The position numbers were made by a program, and so were the translations under genes. Of a stretch of 45,591 nt of DNA, positions 32,317-39,385 are shown piece after piece. The DNA is from a virus: positions 1-45,591 of IMG/VR virus record IMGVR_UViG_3300034283_002243. One strand, written 5' to 3'. A model generated the notes under the pieces. That model made no database searches, had not been told where the DNA came from, and saw only the letters and a program-made list of their open reading frames with translations. Position 1 is the stretch's first letter, and every line of letters starts with the position of its first letter.

Positions 32317-32514
32317 TCAGTTATAAGTACAGAGTTGAGTGATGCGACCGTATTGAATACCTTCAGACCATTTGCCTCCAGCAGCAATACAGGATTGTTT
32401 GTTGGGAACAATAGAGTCGCCATTAGCAACACCCACGCCAATAGCAGCAAGAATACCAAGAATCACAAAAACAATCATCAGTTCAATGATAGTATAACCG
32501 TTGGGTTTAATCAC
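32317..32514 (-). CDS. Prepilin-like peptide with type III signal (65 aa)
   Basis: Reads MIKPNG then YTIIELMIVFVILGILAAIG. This matches the type IV prepilin N-terminus: a short basic leader ending in Gly, an aromatic first residue, Glu at +5 and a hydrophobic helix ending in ILAAI. Prepilin peptidase should cut after the Gly. After the helix only about 40 residues remain, with two Cys (SCIAAGGKW and QLCTYN) that may form a disulphide, so it is a minimal pseudopilin. The GTG start overlaps the stop of the upstream gene (GTGA) and has a GGAGG ten bases upstream. A role in exploiting the host pilus or secretion machine is inferred. Confidence 0.65.
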   Translation of the reverse strand: MIKPNGYTIIELMIVFVILGILAAIGVGVANGDSIVPNKQSCIAAGGKWSEGIQYGRITQLCTYN

Positions 32515-32777
32515 AGTGCTGCAACCTCCTCCATAATGTTTTCTACATCTTGCTCATCACGATGACCGAGTACATCATCAGTGACTGGTGTATCATAACA
32601 AAGGTCATACTTATCTGCATCACCTTTGATGACTGCTACTTCATACAATCCTTCCGCAAATCCATAAGAACCAGGGAATCGTACTACACTCACTCCGTAT
32701 CCATTTGGAAAGAAATGAAGTGCTTGTACACCATCCTCAAACTTAGTAGGATTGAAGTTCAAATCAGTGAATTTCAT
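32511..32777 (-). CDS. Conserved phage protein (88 aa)
   Basis: MKFTDLNFNPTKFEDGVQAL is followed by HFFPNGYGVSVVRFPGSYGF and AEGLYEVAVIKGD, then YDTPVTDDVLG. The pattern FPNGYG.SVVR...SYG...GLYE.AV......YDTP.TDDV.G is shared with proteins of many phages. The ATG at 32777 is used because it forms an ATGA overlap with the upstream stop and has an AGG at suitable distance. Function unknown. Confidence 0.65.
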   Translation of the reverse strand: MKFTDLNFNPTKFEDGVQALHFFPNGYGVSVVRFPGSYGFAEGLYEVAVIKGDADKYDLCYDTPVTDDVLGHRDEQDVENIMEEVAAL

Positions 32778-32926
32778 AGTGAATACCTGCATTGTGGGTT
32801 GGTGGGTTGTTGTTTACAAAGTAAATCGTAAGATTCTATAAGTTTTTTGTCTCTTTCAATGAGTACAACATTCCATGCAATAATGATAGCAAATGCACAG
32901 AAACCAACTGCTAGATACTTTTTCAT
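32774..32926 (-). CDS. Small exported or membrane-anchored protein (50 aa)
   Basis: MKKYLAVGFCAFAIIIAWNV is a signal-anchor helix with two N-terminal Lys; the remainder VLIERDKKLIESYDLLCKQQ, ending CRYSL, would lie outside the membrane. The gene is coupled by ATGA overlaps at both ends. Together with the neighbouring pilin-like gene it suggests a small envelope-directed group. Confidence 0.55.
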   Translation of the reverse strand: MKKYLAVGFCAFAIIIAWNVVLIERDKKLIESYDLLCKQQPTNPQCRYSL

Positions 32927-33099
32927 GCGTTGTAACCTTCAGATTTCAGAATAGCACGGCGAGCTTCATATGCCTGATATTCAGTAGCAAACTCAGCAAT
33001 CTTTTGAAAATCATCTCGCCAGTACAATCCCCAGCGAGTTGTACCATAAACTTGAACAATGCGAATCGGATTGTCGATGCCAAGAGGATAAGGTTTCAT
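32923..33099 (-). CDS. Small hypothetical protein (58 aa)
   Basis: Reads MKPYPLGIDNPIRIVQVYGT then TRWGLYWRDDFQKIAEFATE and YQAYEARRAILKSEGYNA. It is an alpha/beta peptide with a helical C-terminus. Its ATG overlaps the stop of the 84-residue gene and its stop overlaps the next ATG, so it lies inside a coupled chain. No family was recognised. Confidence 0.55.
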   Translation of the reverse strand: MKPYPLGIDNPIRIVQVYGTTRWGLYWRDDFQKIAEFATEYQAYEARRAILKSEGYNA

Positions 33100-33350
33100 G
33101 CTTCAATAATGCAGAAGGAGGCACAGAACTTACGAACCCACTGAAGAGTTTGATAGTAGTTCCTGGGATTGGACATTACCATGCTAGCATTCTTTTGTGG
33201 ATTGTGAGCAATAGCAACATATTGGTTGTCATCGACTTCTTCAATCCACATTTGATTCACATTACCCTCTTGCCAATCCCAACGTGATGTGGTGTAATGA
33301 TACACTTCACGGGGCTTGCGGTTGGAGGTGAAAGTGAGAATGTCATTCAT
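33096..33350 (-). CDS. Hypothetical phage protein (84 aa)
   Basis: Starts MNDILTFTSNRKPREVYHYT and ends LQWVRKFCASFCIIEA. Several Trp (SRWDWQEGNVNQMWIEEVDD) and a central AIAHNPQKNASMVMSNPRNY are visible. The gene has its own promoter 28-56 bp upstream. No family was recognised. Confidence 0.55.
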   Translation of the reverse strand: MNDILTFTSNRKPREVYHYTTSRWDWQEGNVNQMWIEEVDDNQYVAIAHNPQKNASMVMSNPRNYYQTLQWVRKFCASFCIIEA

Positions 33351-33377
33351 GGGTGGTGTTCCCTTGATTACCTTTGT

Positions 33378-33406
33378 ATATTAGCCCACATGAGGGGGCA
33401 TGTCAA
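33378..33406 (-). promoter_or_regulatory. Promoter TTGACA-17-TAATAT
   Basis: TTGACA (33406-33401) and TAATAT (33383-33378) are 17 bp apart, overlapping the end of the 61-residue gene and about 28 bp upstream of the ATG at 33350. The -35 again sits beside a G-run (GCCCCCTC on this strand). Confidence 0.7.
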
Positions 33407-33566
33407 CCTCTGACTCATTAGCTTTTTTAATCTTTGCGGAACGTTTCCGCATTTCATACTCATGGTTCCGTGTAAATGCGTAAAGAATCACTACAAGGGC
33501 ACCAGCCAGTCCTGCAACAGCAGCAATGGCGTTAAGGTCAGTGGGAAAGGTGGTGGTTTCAATCAT
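33381..33566 (-). CDS. Single-pass membrane protein (61 aa)
   Basis: MIETTTFPTDLNAIAAVAGL is followed by AGALVVILYAFTRNHEYEMR. One transmembrane helix covers about residues 13-32, then a basic cytoplasmic tail (KRSAKIKKANE). The ATG overlaps the end of the preceding gene by 8 bp. Its function is unknown; membrane location is clear. Confidence 0.6.
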   Translation of the reverse strand: MIETTTFPTDLNAIAAVAGLAGALVVILYAFTRNHEYEMRKRSAKIKKANESEVDMPPHVG

Positions 33567-33783
33567 TGTGAATTTCCTCTAGATGGTCAAGACAAAGTGT
33601 AACATAATTTGGTTCACGTTCAATCAACTCTCGATACTCTGCATAGATGGCATCAGCAATACGAAAGTTCTTGTGCATTGTTTTGTGTGTTTTGGCACGA
33701 ATTGCACGTTGATTGAACTTCTCCATTTGTTGGAGAGCATTAGTCTCTGAGAGATAAATTGAATAATCAGTTTCTGTCATCAT
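33559..33783 (-). CDS. Hypothetical helical protein (74 aa)
   Basis: MMTETDYSIYLSETNALQQM leads into a charged helical region KFNQRAIRAKTHKTMHKNFR and YRELIEREPNYVTLCLDHLE. The start at 33783 has a GGAG nine bases upstream; further upstream the frame overlaps the 52-residue gene. No family was recognised. Confidence 0.55.
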   Translation of the reverse strand: MMTETDYSIYLSETNALQQMEKFNQRAIRAKTHKTMHKNFRIADAIYAEYRELIEREPNYVTLCLDHLEEIHND

Positions 33784-33925
33784 TACTTGGGTCTCCTTTT
33801 CCTTGGAGTGATTGAGCAAGAAGTTCAGCATACTTCTCAAGGTACGCCGTATCATAAGCTGCTAGGTGGTTACTTGTCAACTCTTTGTGCATGTTGTTGA
33901 GATTGTTCCAGTCTTCTCTGTTCAT
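33767..33925 (-). CDS. Small conserved cyanophage protein (52 aa)
   Basis: Reads MNREDWNNLNNMHKELTSNH then LAAYDTAYLEKYAELLAQSL and QGKGDPSNDDRN. The N-terminal REDW..L..MH..L...HL and the YLEKYA.LLA.SL.GKGD part resemble short proteins of other cyanophages. Its ATG overlaps the metallophosphoesterase stop by ATGA. A TTGACA-18-TATGAT sequence lies inside it and could promote the next gene. Function unknown. Confidence 0.6.
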   Translation of the reverse strand: MNREDWNNLNNMHKELTSNHLAAYDTAYLEKYAELLAQSLQGKGDPSNDDRN

Positions 33926-34536
33926 AGTTCTAGGTCAACGTATTCTAATTCACCCAAACCGATGTACTCAACACCTTGATATACAGTATGGTGATTGACA
34001 TGCCAATGACCATGAATGAATAAATCTGGTTTGTGTATCTCTAGTATATTATCAAGAAATTGACGAGTTACAGATTTATCGTCATATTTCGTCATATTAC
34101 ACTTAGAGCATACTATGTATGTTAGGCTTTCTGGCATTTCGTGTGCCACTATCACAGATGGTTTAAGTTTCTCATATACATCGCACAGAATGAGAAACTC
34201 TTTGTATGATAGTTCTTCATTTATCCACCAATTCAATCCTTCTGTTCGATACTGTGCATCAATAGACTTTGCACCACCAATACAGAAGATATTGTCATGT
34301 ATCATTGTGCCATCAGGTATCCAGAATGGATGCTTTTTACATACACTTGGATTGTCATGATTGCCACGAATGAACTTGTGGTCTCCTTTTTTCATGTGGT
34401 CATATGGTGGATTGGAATGACCAGAGAATCCTACACCGAAATCACCAACTTGAATAGATGTATCGCATTCATTGATGATTTTCTTGTATCTTTTCCAATT
34501 ACCATGAACATCACCAATGAAGCGAATATTTTTCAT
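33922..34536 (-). CDS. Calcineurin-like metallophosphoesterase (204 aa)
   Basis: All hallmark motifs are present: GDVHG (D9, H11), GDFG (D32), GNHD (N59, H60), H132 and GHWH (H177, H179). These residues hold two metal ions and hydrolyse phosphoesters. A further CSKC near residues 143-146 could bind zinc. Homologues in phages act on nucleotides, cyclic nucleotides, phosphoproteins or dinucleotide signals; which substrate is used cannot be told here. It is coupled at both ends with neighbouring genes (ATGA overlaps) and would be cytoplasmic. Confidence 0.9.
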   Translation of the reverse strand: MKNIRFIGDVHGNWKRYKKIINECDTSIQVGDFGVGFSGHSNPPYDHMKKGDHKFIRGNHDNPSVCKKHPFWIPDGTMIHDNIFCIGGAKSIDAQYRTEGLNWWINEELSYKEFLILCDVYEKLKPSVIVAHEMPESLTYIVCSKCNMTKYDDKSVTRQFLDNILEIHKPDLFIHGHWHVNHHTVYQGVEYIGLGELEYVDLEL

Positions 34537-34859
34537 TTTTTAAGCCATTTGTAGATTAGATAGATGGCACCAATGACAAGTGCAGCAAGAATCACATATC
34601 GGAATGCCCAGATTGCCAACAGGCCAAGGACCACAGCAATTCCAGTCCAACTAATATCACCACCAGAACTAAAACTTGAGCTGTCTGAGGTTTCATAAGA
34701 TGTTTTGCTGATTGGATTGCAAAATTTAACTTCTTTTGCTCCATACATCGACTTGACTTGTGCAATAGCATCTTCACGCCAAGGTCCAGGAGTTTCAATC
34801 TCAACATTCTGAAGAACATTAGATTGGGTGAGAATCAGTGCTTTCCAATAGTGTGCCAT
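34533..34859 (-). CDS. Membrane protein with C-terminal helices (108 aa)
   Basis: A soluble N-terminal half (MAHYWKALILTQSNVLQNVE and REDAIAQVKSMYGAKEVKFC) is followed by a Ser-rich linker, then a hydrophobic region ISWTGIAVVLGLLAIWAFRY and VILAALVIGAIYLIYKWLKK, either one long or two short transmembrane helices with a basic end. The N-terminal EDAIAQVKSMYGA pattern is like the small DNA- or ligand-binding heads seen in phage membrane proteins. The stop overlaps the metallophosphoesterase ATG. Function unknown. Confidence 0.6.
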   Translation of the reverse strand: MAHYWKALILTQSNVLQNVEIETPGPWREDAIAQVKSMYGAKEVKFCNPISKTSYETSDSSSFSSGGDISWTGIAVVLGLLAIWAFRYVILAALVIGAIYLIYKWLKK

Positions 34860-34860
34860 G

Positions 34861-35037
34861 TTAGTGATTCACTCGATGGATGATACAACGCTTGAACTCT
34901 TGCCATTCAGTATCACTAAAATTATCGCTAGCATAAGGGATGCCAACATCGGCAGCACATTGCCTTGCAATACTTTCAGGAACAGGAGTCGATAGGAAAT
35001 CATACTGAACAACTGAGGCGAGAAGAAATGCAATCAT
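34861..35037 (-). CDS. Small protein with hydrophobic N-terminus (58 aa)
   Basis: Reads MIAFLLASVVQYDFLSTPVP then ESIARQCAADVGIPYASDNF and SDTEWQEFKRCIIHRVNH. The first ten residues are hydrophobic but short for a signal peptide. Two Cys (27 and 51) could pair outside the cytoplasm. Its ATG overlaps the stop of the 74-residue gene by ATGA. No family was recognised. Confidence 0.5.
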   Translation of the reverse strand: MIAFLLASVVQYDFLSTPVPESIARQCAADVGIPYASDNFSDTEWQEFKRCIIHRVNH

Positions 35038-35258
35038 GATTCAGGTTGAAAACGATTGGACCAGAGCAACCCAAAGGTTTCTTTGAGGTTGTCCAGCATA
35101 GTGTAGCGTTGAATCAATGTGTTGTCAAGTGGTAGGTCATGCAGTCCATCATCATAGGGTGCCAGTATCTGGATTGACTCCAGAGCATGTGTGATGATGT
35201 CCATGATAAGCTCATGTTGAGACTCAGTGAGAGTCACTGTGATGTCACCTTGGTTCAT
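35034..35258 (-). CDS. Hypothetical protein (74 aa)
   Basis: MNQGDITVTLTESQHELIMD is followed by IITHALESIQILAPYDDGLH and ends LLWSNRFQPES. It looks mainly helical. It starts 2 bp after the stop of the 90-residue membrane gene. No family was recognised. Confidence 0.55.
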   Translation of the reverse strand: MNQGDITVTLTESQHELIMDIITHALESIQILAPYDDGLHDLPLDNTLIQRYTMLDNLKETFGLLWSNRFQPES

Positions 35259-35260
35259 AA

Positions 35261-35533
35261 TCAGTTCTTAGTGTTAACAGTTACAAGTCCACCAAATGCA
35301 AGACGGAGACCAATCAGAATGCCCCAAACTTGCCAGAGGGAGAGTACAGTATAATTGAATAGATTTACAAGAATCCAGTGCAGTACCCATGCAACTGGAA
35401 TCATTAGAATTGCACCAATGGCAACTGCAACAATTACAATTCCAAGAATTGCAACACCAGCACCAATGATTTCTGCCCAGGTGTAATTTTTACTTGGCAT
35501 AATGCGACGAAAGCGACGGGATGAGTTAGTCAT
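35261..35533 (-). CDS. Membrane protein with two helices (90 aa)
   Basis: Two hydrophobic segments are obvious, AEIIGAGVAILGIVIVAVAI with GAILMIPVAWVLHW, and then LWQVWGILIGLRLAFGGLV. The N-terminus is basic (SSRRFRRIMPSKNY). The ending VWGI.IGLRLAFGGL is one I recognise from small membrane proteins of cyanophages. A later ATG (residue 12) is an alternative start. A role in envelope remodelling or lysis control is possible but not shown. Confidence 0.6.
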   Translation of the reverse strand: MTNSSRRFRRIMPSKNYTWAEIIGAGVAILGIVIVAVAIGAILMIPVAWVLHWILVNLFNYTVLSLWQVWGILIGLRLAFGGLVTVNTKN

Positions 35534-35539
35534 AGTTAA

Positions 35540-35914
35540 TTAGGAAGGAATTTCACAAATTGCAGGAGTATAATCATAGCAAATCCATTCATTATCTTTA
35601 GTGAAAATATAGCTATACTCTTCACTATTATGAATATACTCTGTAATATCTTCATCAATACGAGGAGAACAATTATCACCACGCATTCTATAAGTCAGAA
35701 CAATAGGATTACTTAGTTTTCTATTGTTCCAATCAGTAGATGATTCAAGGCAAGAAATGTCTCCTCTACGAATCAATGCGTGAACTTTTGCACGAGTATT
35801 ATATTTAGATTTTAGCTTTTTGCCCAACCATTCAGGATAACCATCCCAATGATGATATACTGATTTCACAGAACCATTTTTGAGTTCAATGCCAATGCGA
35901 GAGCGAGTTGCCAT
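35540..35914 (-). CDS. Conserved phage protein (124 aa)
   Basis: The opening MATRSRIGIELKNGSVKSVY followed by HHWDGYPEWLGKKLKSKYNT is a hallmark of a common phage protein of unknown function. Later parts include ALIRRGDISCLESST and YTKDNEWICYDY-like strands near the end. It has a clear promoter 51-79 bp upstream. The conserved HHWDGYP motif suggests a binding or catalytic site that has not been characterised to my knowledge. Confidence 0.7.
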   Translation of the reverse strand: MATRSRIGIELKNGSVKSVYHHWDGYPEWLGKKLKSKYNTRAKVHALIRRGDISCLESSTDWNNRKLSNPIVLTYRMRGDNCSPRIDEDITEYIHNSEEYSYIFTKDNEWICYDYTPAICEIPS

Positions 35915-35964
35915 TTCAATAGGGGGTGAATGTGTTGGGCGAGTTGTCTCTCACCCATGAACGT

Positions 35965-35993
35965 AATATAAGATGGATGGTCTGGGATGTCAA
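35965..35993 (-). promoter_or_regulatory. Promoter TTGACA-17-TATATT
   Basis: TTGACA (35993-35988) and TATATT (35970-35965) are 17 bp apart. The -35 overlaps the stop of the 83-residue gene; the transcript would start near 35958 and lead into the 124-residue gene at 35914. Confidence 0.75.
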
Positions 35994-36241
35994 TACCATT
36001 GTGCCAGTCGTTCAGCCGCACGTTCCCTGGCTGCTGCACGACGGTCTGCCTTGACTTGCTCAGCATACTGGACAACGATGCCTTCCAGATTCTTGGGCAT
36101 GTAGGCTCCCAGACCAGTGACAGGGGTGATAGTCATGCCCCTGCCGCTTCCAGGGCCGCCTCCAACGGCTACAGAGCCCTTTACGCCATCTGCACCGTTG
36201 CCGAGGTTGCCAATTGCTTTGTGTTGATTGTGGAGTGCCAT
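35990..36241 (-). CDS. GC-rich conserved phage protein (83 aa)
   Basis: The start MALHNQHKAIGNLGNGADGV is followed by a glycine-rich stretch KGSVAVGGGPGSGRGMTITP and a basic helical end KADRRAAARERAAERLAQWY. Its GC content is higher than that of the flanking genes, like the island at 26.5-28.3 kb. It ends where the next promoter begins. Function unknown; the end could bind nucleic acid. Confidence 0.55.
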   Translation of the reverse strand: MALHNQHKAIGNLGNGADGVKGSVAVGGGPGSGRGMTITPVTGLGAYMPKNLEGIVVQYAEQVKADRRAAARERAAERLAQWY

Positions 36242-36250
36242 AGTGAGAAA

Positions 36251-37492
36251 TCAGTCAACGTAATACTCAGGAGGGATGCCCTGCCTGAAAACAAAGTCTA
36301 CCACACTTTGGAGCCGTTGCTGGGTGTTCTTACCATAATTTTTGTGAACAGGAACCGTGACAAACCCATGAGACTTGCGATAAGACATGTAATCTCCAGG
36401 GGTCAGGCGACCCTCAGCCATATCCTTAGCATCCTCACGGTCCACACGAATGACACGACCAATAGTTTGACACATTTCGATAACATTCAAATTTCGCATC
36501 AAAACACAGTGAGTCAGACCAGGACAGTTGATACCTTCACTGAGAATAGAATAATGAAACAATACAAACTTCTTGTGCTTGTTCAATCCCCACTGAGTCA
36601 TAGTATCAAAGAATACTTCACGACTCACTTTCTTGTCATTAACATATGCACCTTCTTTAGATGTGATGTGAAGAATATCATAACCACGTTGTTTGAATTG
36701 ATGCATCACATCAGTACGAAACAACATCTGACACAATACTTTGGTACTAGGTGCAGCGACAAGAAGCTTTTGTGCTTTACTATCATCCAGATTGTCTAGA
36801 ATATCCAATAGAGTCTTGGCATCATGCTTAGCAGCATTATCTTTCTCACGCACACCATCAATTTCATGGACTTGCACCATGGGAGGAATGATGCTACCAT
36901 TCTCGATTAACTCAGGTGCAGGAACATTCTCGATAACTTGTCCAAACACAATAGAGTTATTCATGCCACGACCTTTAGGATTCTGAGACAATTTAGGTGT
37001 GGCAGTGAAATAGTATGCAGAGTCTGCATGTTGAGACATCATTGCAGTAGAATAAAAGAAGTCTCGCTTACAGGCATTGTGAGCCTCATCAAAGTAGACT
37101 GTATCAATGTGTATTCCACTGTCAATAATACGATGAAGAGAATGATAAGTAGTAAAAAGTAATTGGTGTTCATTGATTTGTTTAACCATGTTGTGAAACA
37201 TGGTGATATGGTCAGGATTGGTAGAAGAAAAATGTTTAGTCTCTCCAGAGTGAACGTGAGCAACTATAACATTCTTGATTTCTTGTGTAAACTCTGCACA
37301 TAGTTGATTCGCAAGAAGAATGCGAGGTGCAACAACAAGTGCAGTGAATGGCTTGGTTGATTCAGATAACCTACGAATCAGGTCACGAATCATAATCAGA
37401 GTTTTGCCGCCACCAGTAGGAACATACACCTGGCCCATGCGAACCAGCTCCATCTTGGTGAGACTGCGGCTTTGATGGGGGCGAAGCTTCAT
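36251..37492 (-). CDS. SF2 DEAD/DEAH-box helicase (413 aa)
   Basis: A superfamily 2 ATP-dependent helicase. The N-terminal LRPHQ acts as Q-motif-like element, Walker A is PTGGGKT (residues 25-31), motif II DEAH (135-138), motif III TAT (163-165), and motif VI QTIGRVIR (342-349) has the arginine fingers. The frame is open 19 codons further upstream, but those codons overlie a near-consensus promoter whose transcript would start at about 37507, so the ATG at 37492 is preferred. It is shorter than T4 UvsW, so it may be a UvsW-type branch-migration helicase or a separate phage SF2 helicase. It follows the 515-residue gene. Confidence 0.88.
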   Translation of the reverse strand: MKLRPHQSRSLTKMELVRMGQVYVPTGGGKTLIMIRDLIRRLSESTKPFTALVVAPRILLANQLCAEFTQEIKNVIVAHVHSGETKHFSSTNPDHITMFHNMVKQINEHQLLFTTYHSLHRIIDSGIHIDTVYFDEAHNACKRDFFYSTAMMSQHADSAYYFTATPKLSQNPKGRGMNNSIVFGQVIENVPAPELIENGSIIPPMVQVHEIDGVREKDNAAKHDAKTLLDILDNLDDSKAQKLLVAAPSTKVLCQMLFRTDVMHQFKQRGYDILHITSKEGAYVNDKKVSREVFFDTMTQWGLNKHKKFVLFHYSILSEGINCPGLTHCVLMRNLNVIEMCQTIGRVIRVDREDAKDMAEGRLTPGDYMSYRKSHGFVTVPVHKNYGKNTQQRLQSVVDFVFRQGIPPEYYVD

Positions 37493-37513
37493 GGTCAAAA
37501 CAGCGATGGGTCT

Positions 37514-37542
37514 ACCATACCACGGCAGACCCAGGCTGTCAA
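37514..37542 (-). promoter_or_regulatory. Promoter TTGACA-17-TATGGT for the helicase
   Basis: TTGACA (37542-37537) and TATGGT (37519-37514) are 17 bp apart, just after the stop of the 515-residue gene. It gives the helicase its own early transcript with a leader of about 15 nt. Confidence 0.7.
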
Positions 37543-37545
37543 CCA

Positions 37546-39093
37546 TCACATCATAATAATGTGTGGAGCAGAAGTTACTGATACTTTTACTTCTTTATTT
37601 TTGTCAGTGAGTATTTTTTTACTCAATGCATCTATTAATACATTTGATGCGGTTATTCCACCAAATGAACGTTTTGTAATTGCTCCAAATATAGTGAAAA
37701 ATATCTGTTTCTTTAGATATAATCTAAACTCTCTACCACCAGCAAGCCAGAAATATGACATCTGCAATGAAACATAATGATTAGATAAAATCTTTTCTGT
37801 TCTGATTATATCAATATTTGCAGTATATCTTCCTTCTTCTCTGATTGATTTTACACATTCTCTTAAGTAACTATCAAGCAGTGCTACATTACCAATTTCT
37901 TCAAAATATGGTTCTACTACTTTCTTTAGTTCTTTATATGAATGAAATTGTCTTTTCTTTAAAAATGTTAATGCTTTTCTTCCTTCTGGTGTTGTTATAT
38001 CGGATTCTTTTTGTACATCAGATACTTTTAAAAATGCAGCAACACGTTTTCTTGCTAGCATTTCCATTATTGTATTATAACCTGCATATGAAGATATCAT
38101 TGGTTCTAATGTTTTTGGTGACATTCCAGCAACCCATGGAGTCTTTGCTGCAGCACCCTTTTTAATATCAAATTTACCATTATAACTTCCAGAACCACCA
38201 GATGGTAATGGTTCTAGATTAAATCTGTTATCTTCAAACTGTTTATTTATTTTTGTATAGTTAAAATCAAATACTAATTTCCAACTAGATGAATCTAAGT
38301 TTTCTCTGATGTTCCATAGATTATATTTGACATCAATTACTTCATCAATTAATCGTTGCACTTCGGCTGGTCTTTTATCTTTAAGAAGAAGCACAAATTG
38401 TGAATATGGGTCAATATGTTTACTATCATATTTTCCTAATTTTCTTATATTACCAGCTATTTTGACAGTCGGCACACTTGATTTTGTAGATAACATTTTA
38501 TGAGACACACCAATTAAATCTTGAGATTTAAAAAGTTTTGCCATCATATGTTCATATGTTTTATCTTTATTTTTGTGATAGTTAATTAATATTTCTTGGT
38601 CACTTTTAACGTTTAAAATATTATCTTTGAATTGCTTTTCAATATCATTTTTTTCTGCATAATTTACTATAAAAAAGTCCACTGGTGATAGAATCTGTGC
38701 ATCACCTTTTATATCAAATACTTGTTTTATTTTCTTTAAACAAGAATCTTTAACTGTTTTTGTGAATGAACTACTTTGTGTGTAAATTCTATAATTCTTT
38801 CTTTTGGATATAATTCCAGAATGATATAATTTTTCAATTTGTTTGTATGCAACTACAACATGAGCGTGTGATGCATTTTTTGTATAACTATATGATGTTT
38901 TAATTGCATTATAATCAAAACCATATTCTAAGTAAGATTTATACTTTGACTTTACATCATTAACCTTCATATCATTAAATAAATTTTCCCACAATTTAAA
39001 ATGTTCTGGGTCTCCTTTTCTTTCTGGTCTAGTATCCATGAAATAAGCAAAAGCTAAGCACATTAAATTTTCTTTTGCTGTAGTTGCTGCCAT
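37546..39093 (-). CDS. Large protein of unknown function (515 aa)
   Basis: A 515-residue Lys-, Ser- and Tyr-rich protein, MAATTAKENLMCLAFAYFMD at the start. It has a glycine-rich segment near residues 300-308 (EPLPSGGSGSYNGKFDIKKG) and further blocks AGMSPKTLEPMISSYAGYNT and KALTFLKKRQFHSYKELKKV; the C-terminus carries REFRLYLKKQIFFTIFGA. I recognise no enzyme motif. It sits behind a strong terminator and a CTAAATAC late promoter, so it is probably expressed late, and might be a virion-associated or ejected protein. Its stop lies next to the helicase promoter. Confidence 0.6.
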   Translation of the reverse strand: MAATTAKENLMCLAFAYFMDTRPERKGDPEHFKLWENLFNDMKVNDVKSKYKSYLEYGFDYNAIKTSYSYTKNASHAHVVVAYKQIEKLYHSGIISKRKNYRIYTQSSSFTKTVKDSCLKKIKQVFDIKGDAQILSPVDFFIVNYAEKNDIEKQFKDNILNVKSDQEILINYHKNKDKTYEHMMAKLFKSQDLIGVSHKMLSTKSSVPTVKIAGNIRKLGKYDSKHIDPYSQFVLLLKDKRPAEVQRLIDEVIDVKYNLWNIRENLDSSSWKLVFDFNYTKINKQFEDNRFNLEPLPSGGSGSYNGKFDIKKGAAAKTPWVAGMSPKTLEPMISSYAGYNTIMEMLARKRVAAFLKVSDVQKESDITTPEGRKALTFLKKRQFHSYKELKKVVEPYFEEIGNVALLDSYLRECVKSIREEGRYTANIDIIRTEKILSNHYVSLQMSYFWLAGGREFRLYLKKQIFFTIFGAITKRSFGGITASNVLIDALSKKILTDKNKEVKVSVTSAPHIIMM

Positions 39094-39112
39094 GAGAATA
39101 CTTTGATTTTAA

Positions 39113-39120
39113 GTATTTAG
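39113..39120 (-). promoter_or_regulatory. Late promoter-like motif CTAAATAC
   Basis: CTAAATAC on the minus strand directly follows the terminator T-run and lies 20 bp before the ATG at 39093. This repeats the layout at 22515-22558. Confidence 0.5.
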
Positions 39121-39146
39121 AAAAAAAGAGGGGCTTTCGCCCCTCT
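39121..39146 (-). terminator. Rho-independent terminator after the 77-aa gene
   Basis: AGAGGGGC, loop GAAA, GCCCCTCT followed by a T run on the minus strand, 4 bp after the stop at 39150. It is the clearest terminator in the window and closes the long operon to its right. Confidence 0.92.
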
Positions 39147-39149
39147 AAA

Positions 39150-39383
39150 TCATTCATAAGTTTTTACTACTTCCTCAGTCTTCGGACCTTTACCGTTGAT
39201 GTGATTATCCAACCAACGCTCAACAGCATTCAAATCCACATCATATGAATCATATGTTGAAATGAAAGGATGAAAGCGAAGGTCAATCCACACACCAAAG
39301 ATATTACGTTGAGCGTAATACCAATCCCACCTAGTAATGTCACCAAGAGTATTGGTGTTACGTTTTACGATACGGTATTTCAT
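39150..39383 (-). CDS. Small conserved phage protein (77 aa)
   Basis: MKYRIVKRNTNTLGDITRWD is followed by WYYAQRNIFGVWIDLRFHPF and ISTYDSYDVDLNAVERWLDN. The pattern YRIV.R....YYAQ....G.W.DLRF......SY......AE.WLD is shared with small proteins of other phages as I recall, and suggests an alpha/beta protein. It is the last gene before the terminator, 2 bp after the SPFH gene. Function unknown. Confidence 0.6.
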   Translation of the reverse strand: MKYRIVKRNTNTLGDITRWDWYYAQRNIFGVWIDLRFHPFISTYDSYDVDLNAVERWLDNHINGKGPKTEEVVKTYE

Positions 39384-39385
39384 AA

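Noticed and set aside
33851-33880. TTGACA-18-TATGAT inside the 52-residue gene
   Set aside because: The spacer is 18 and it lies within a coding region; it might serve the next gene but the evidence is not enough for a feature.
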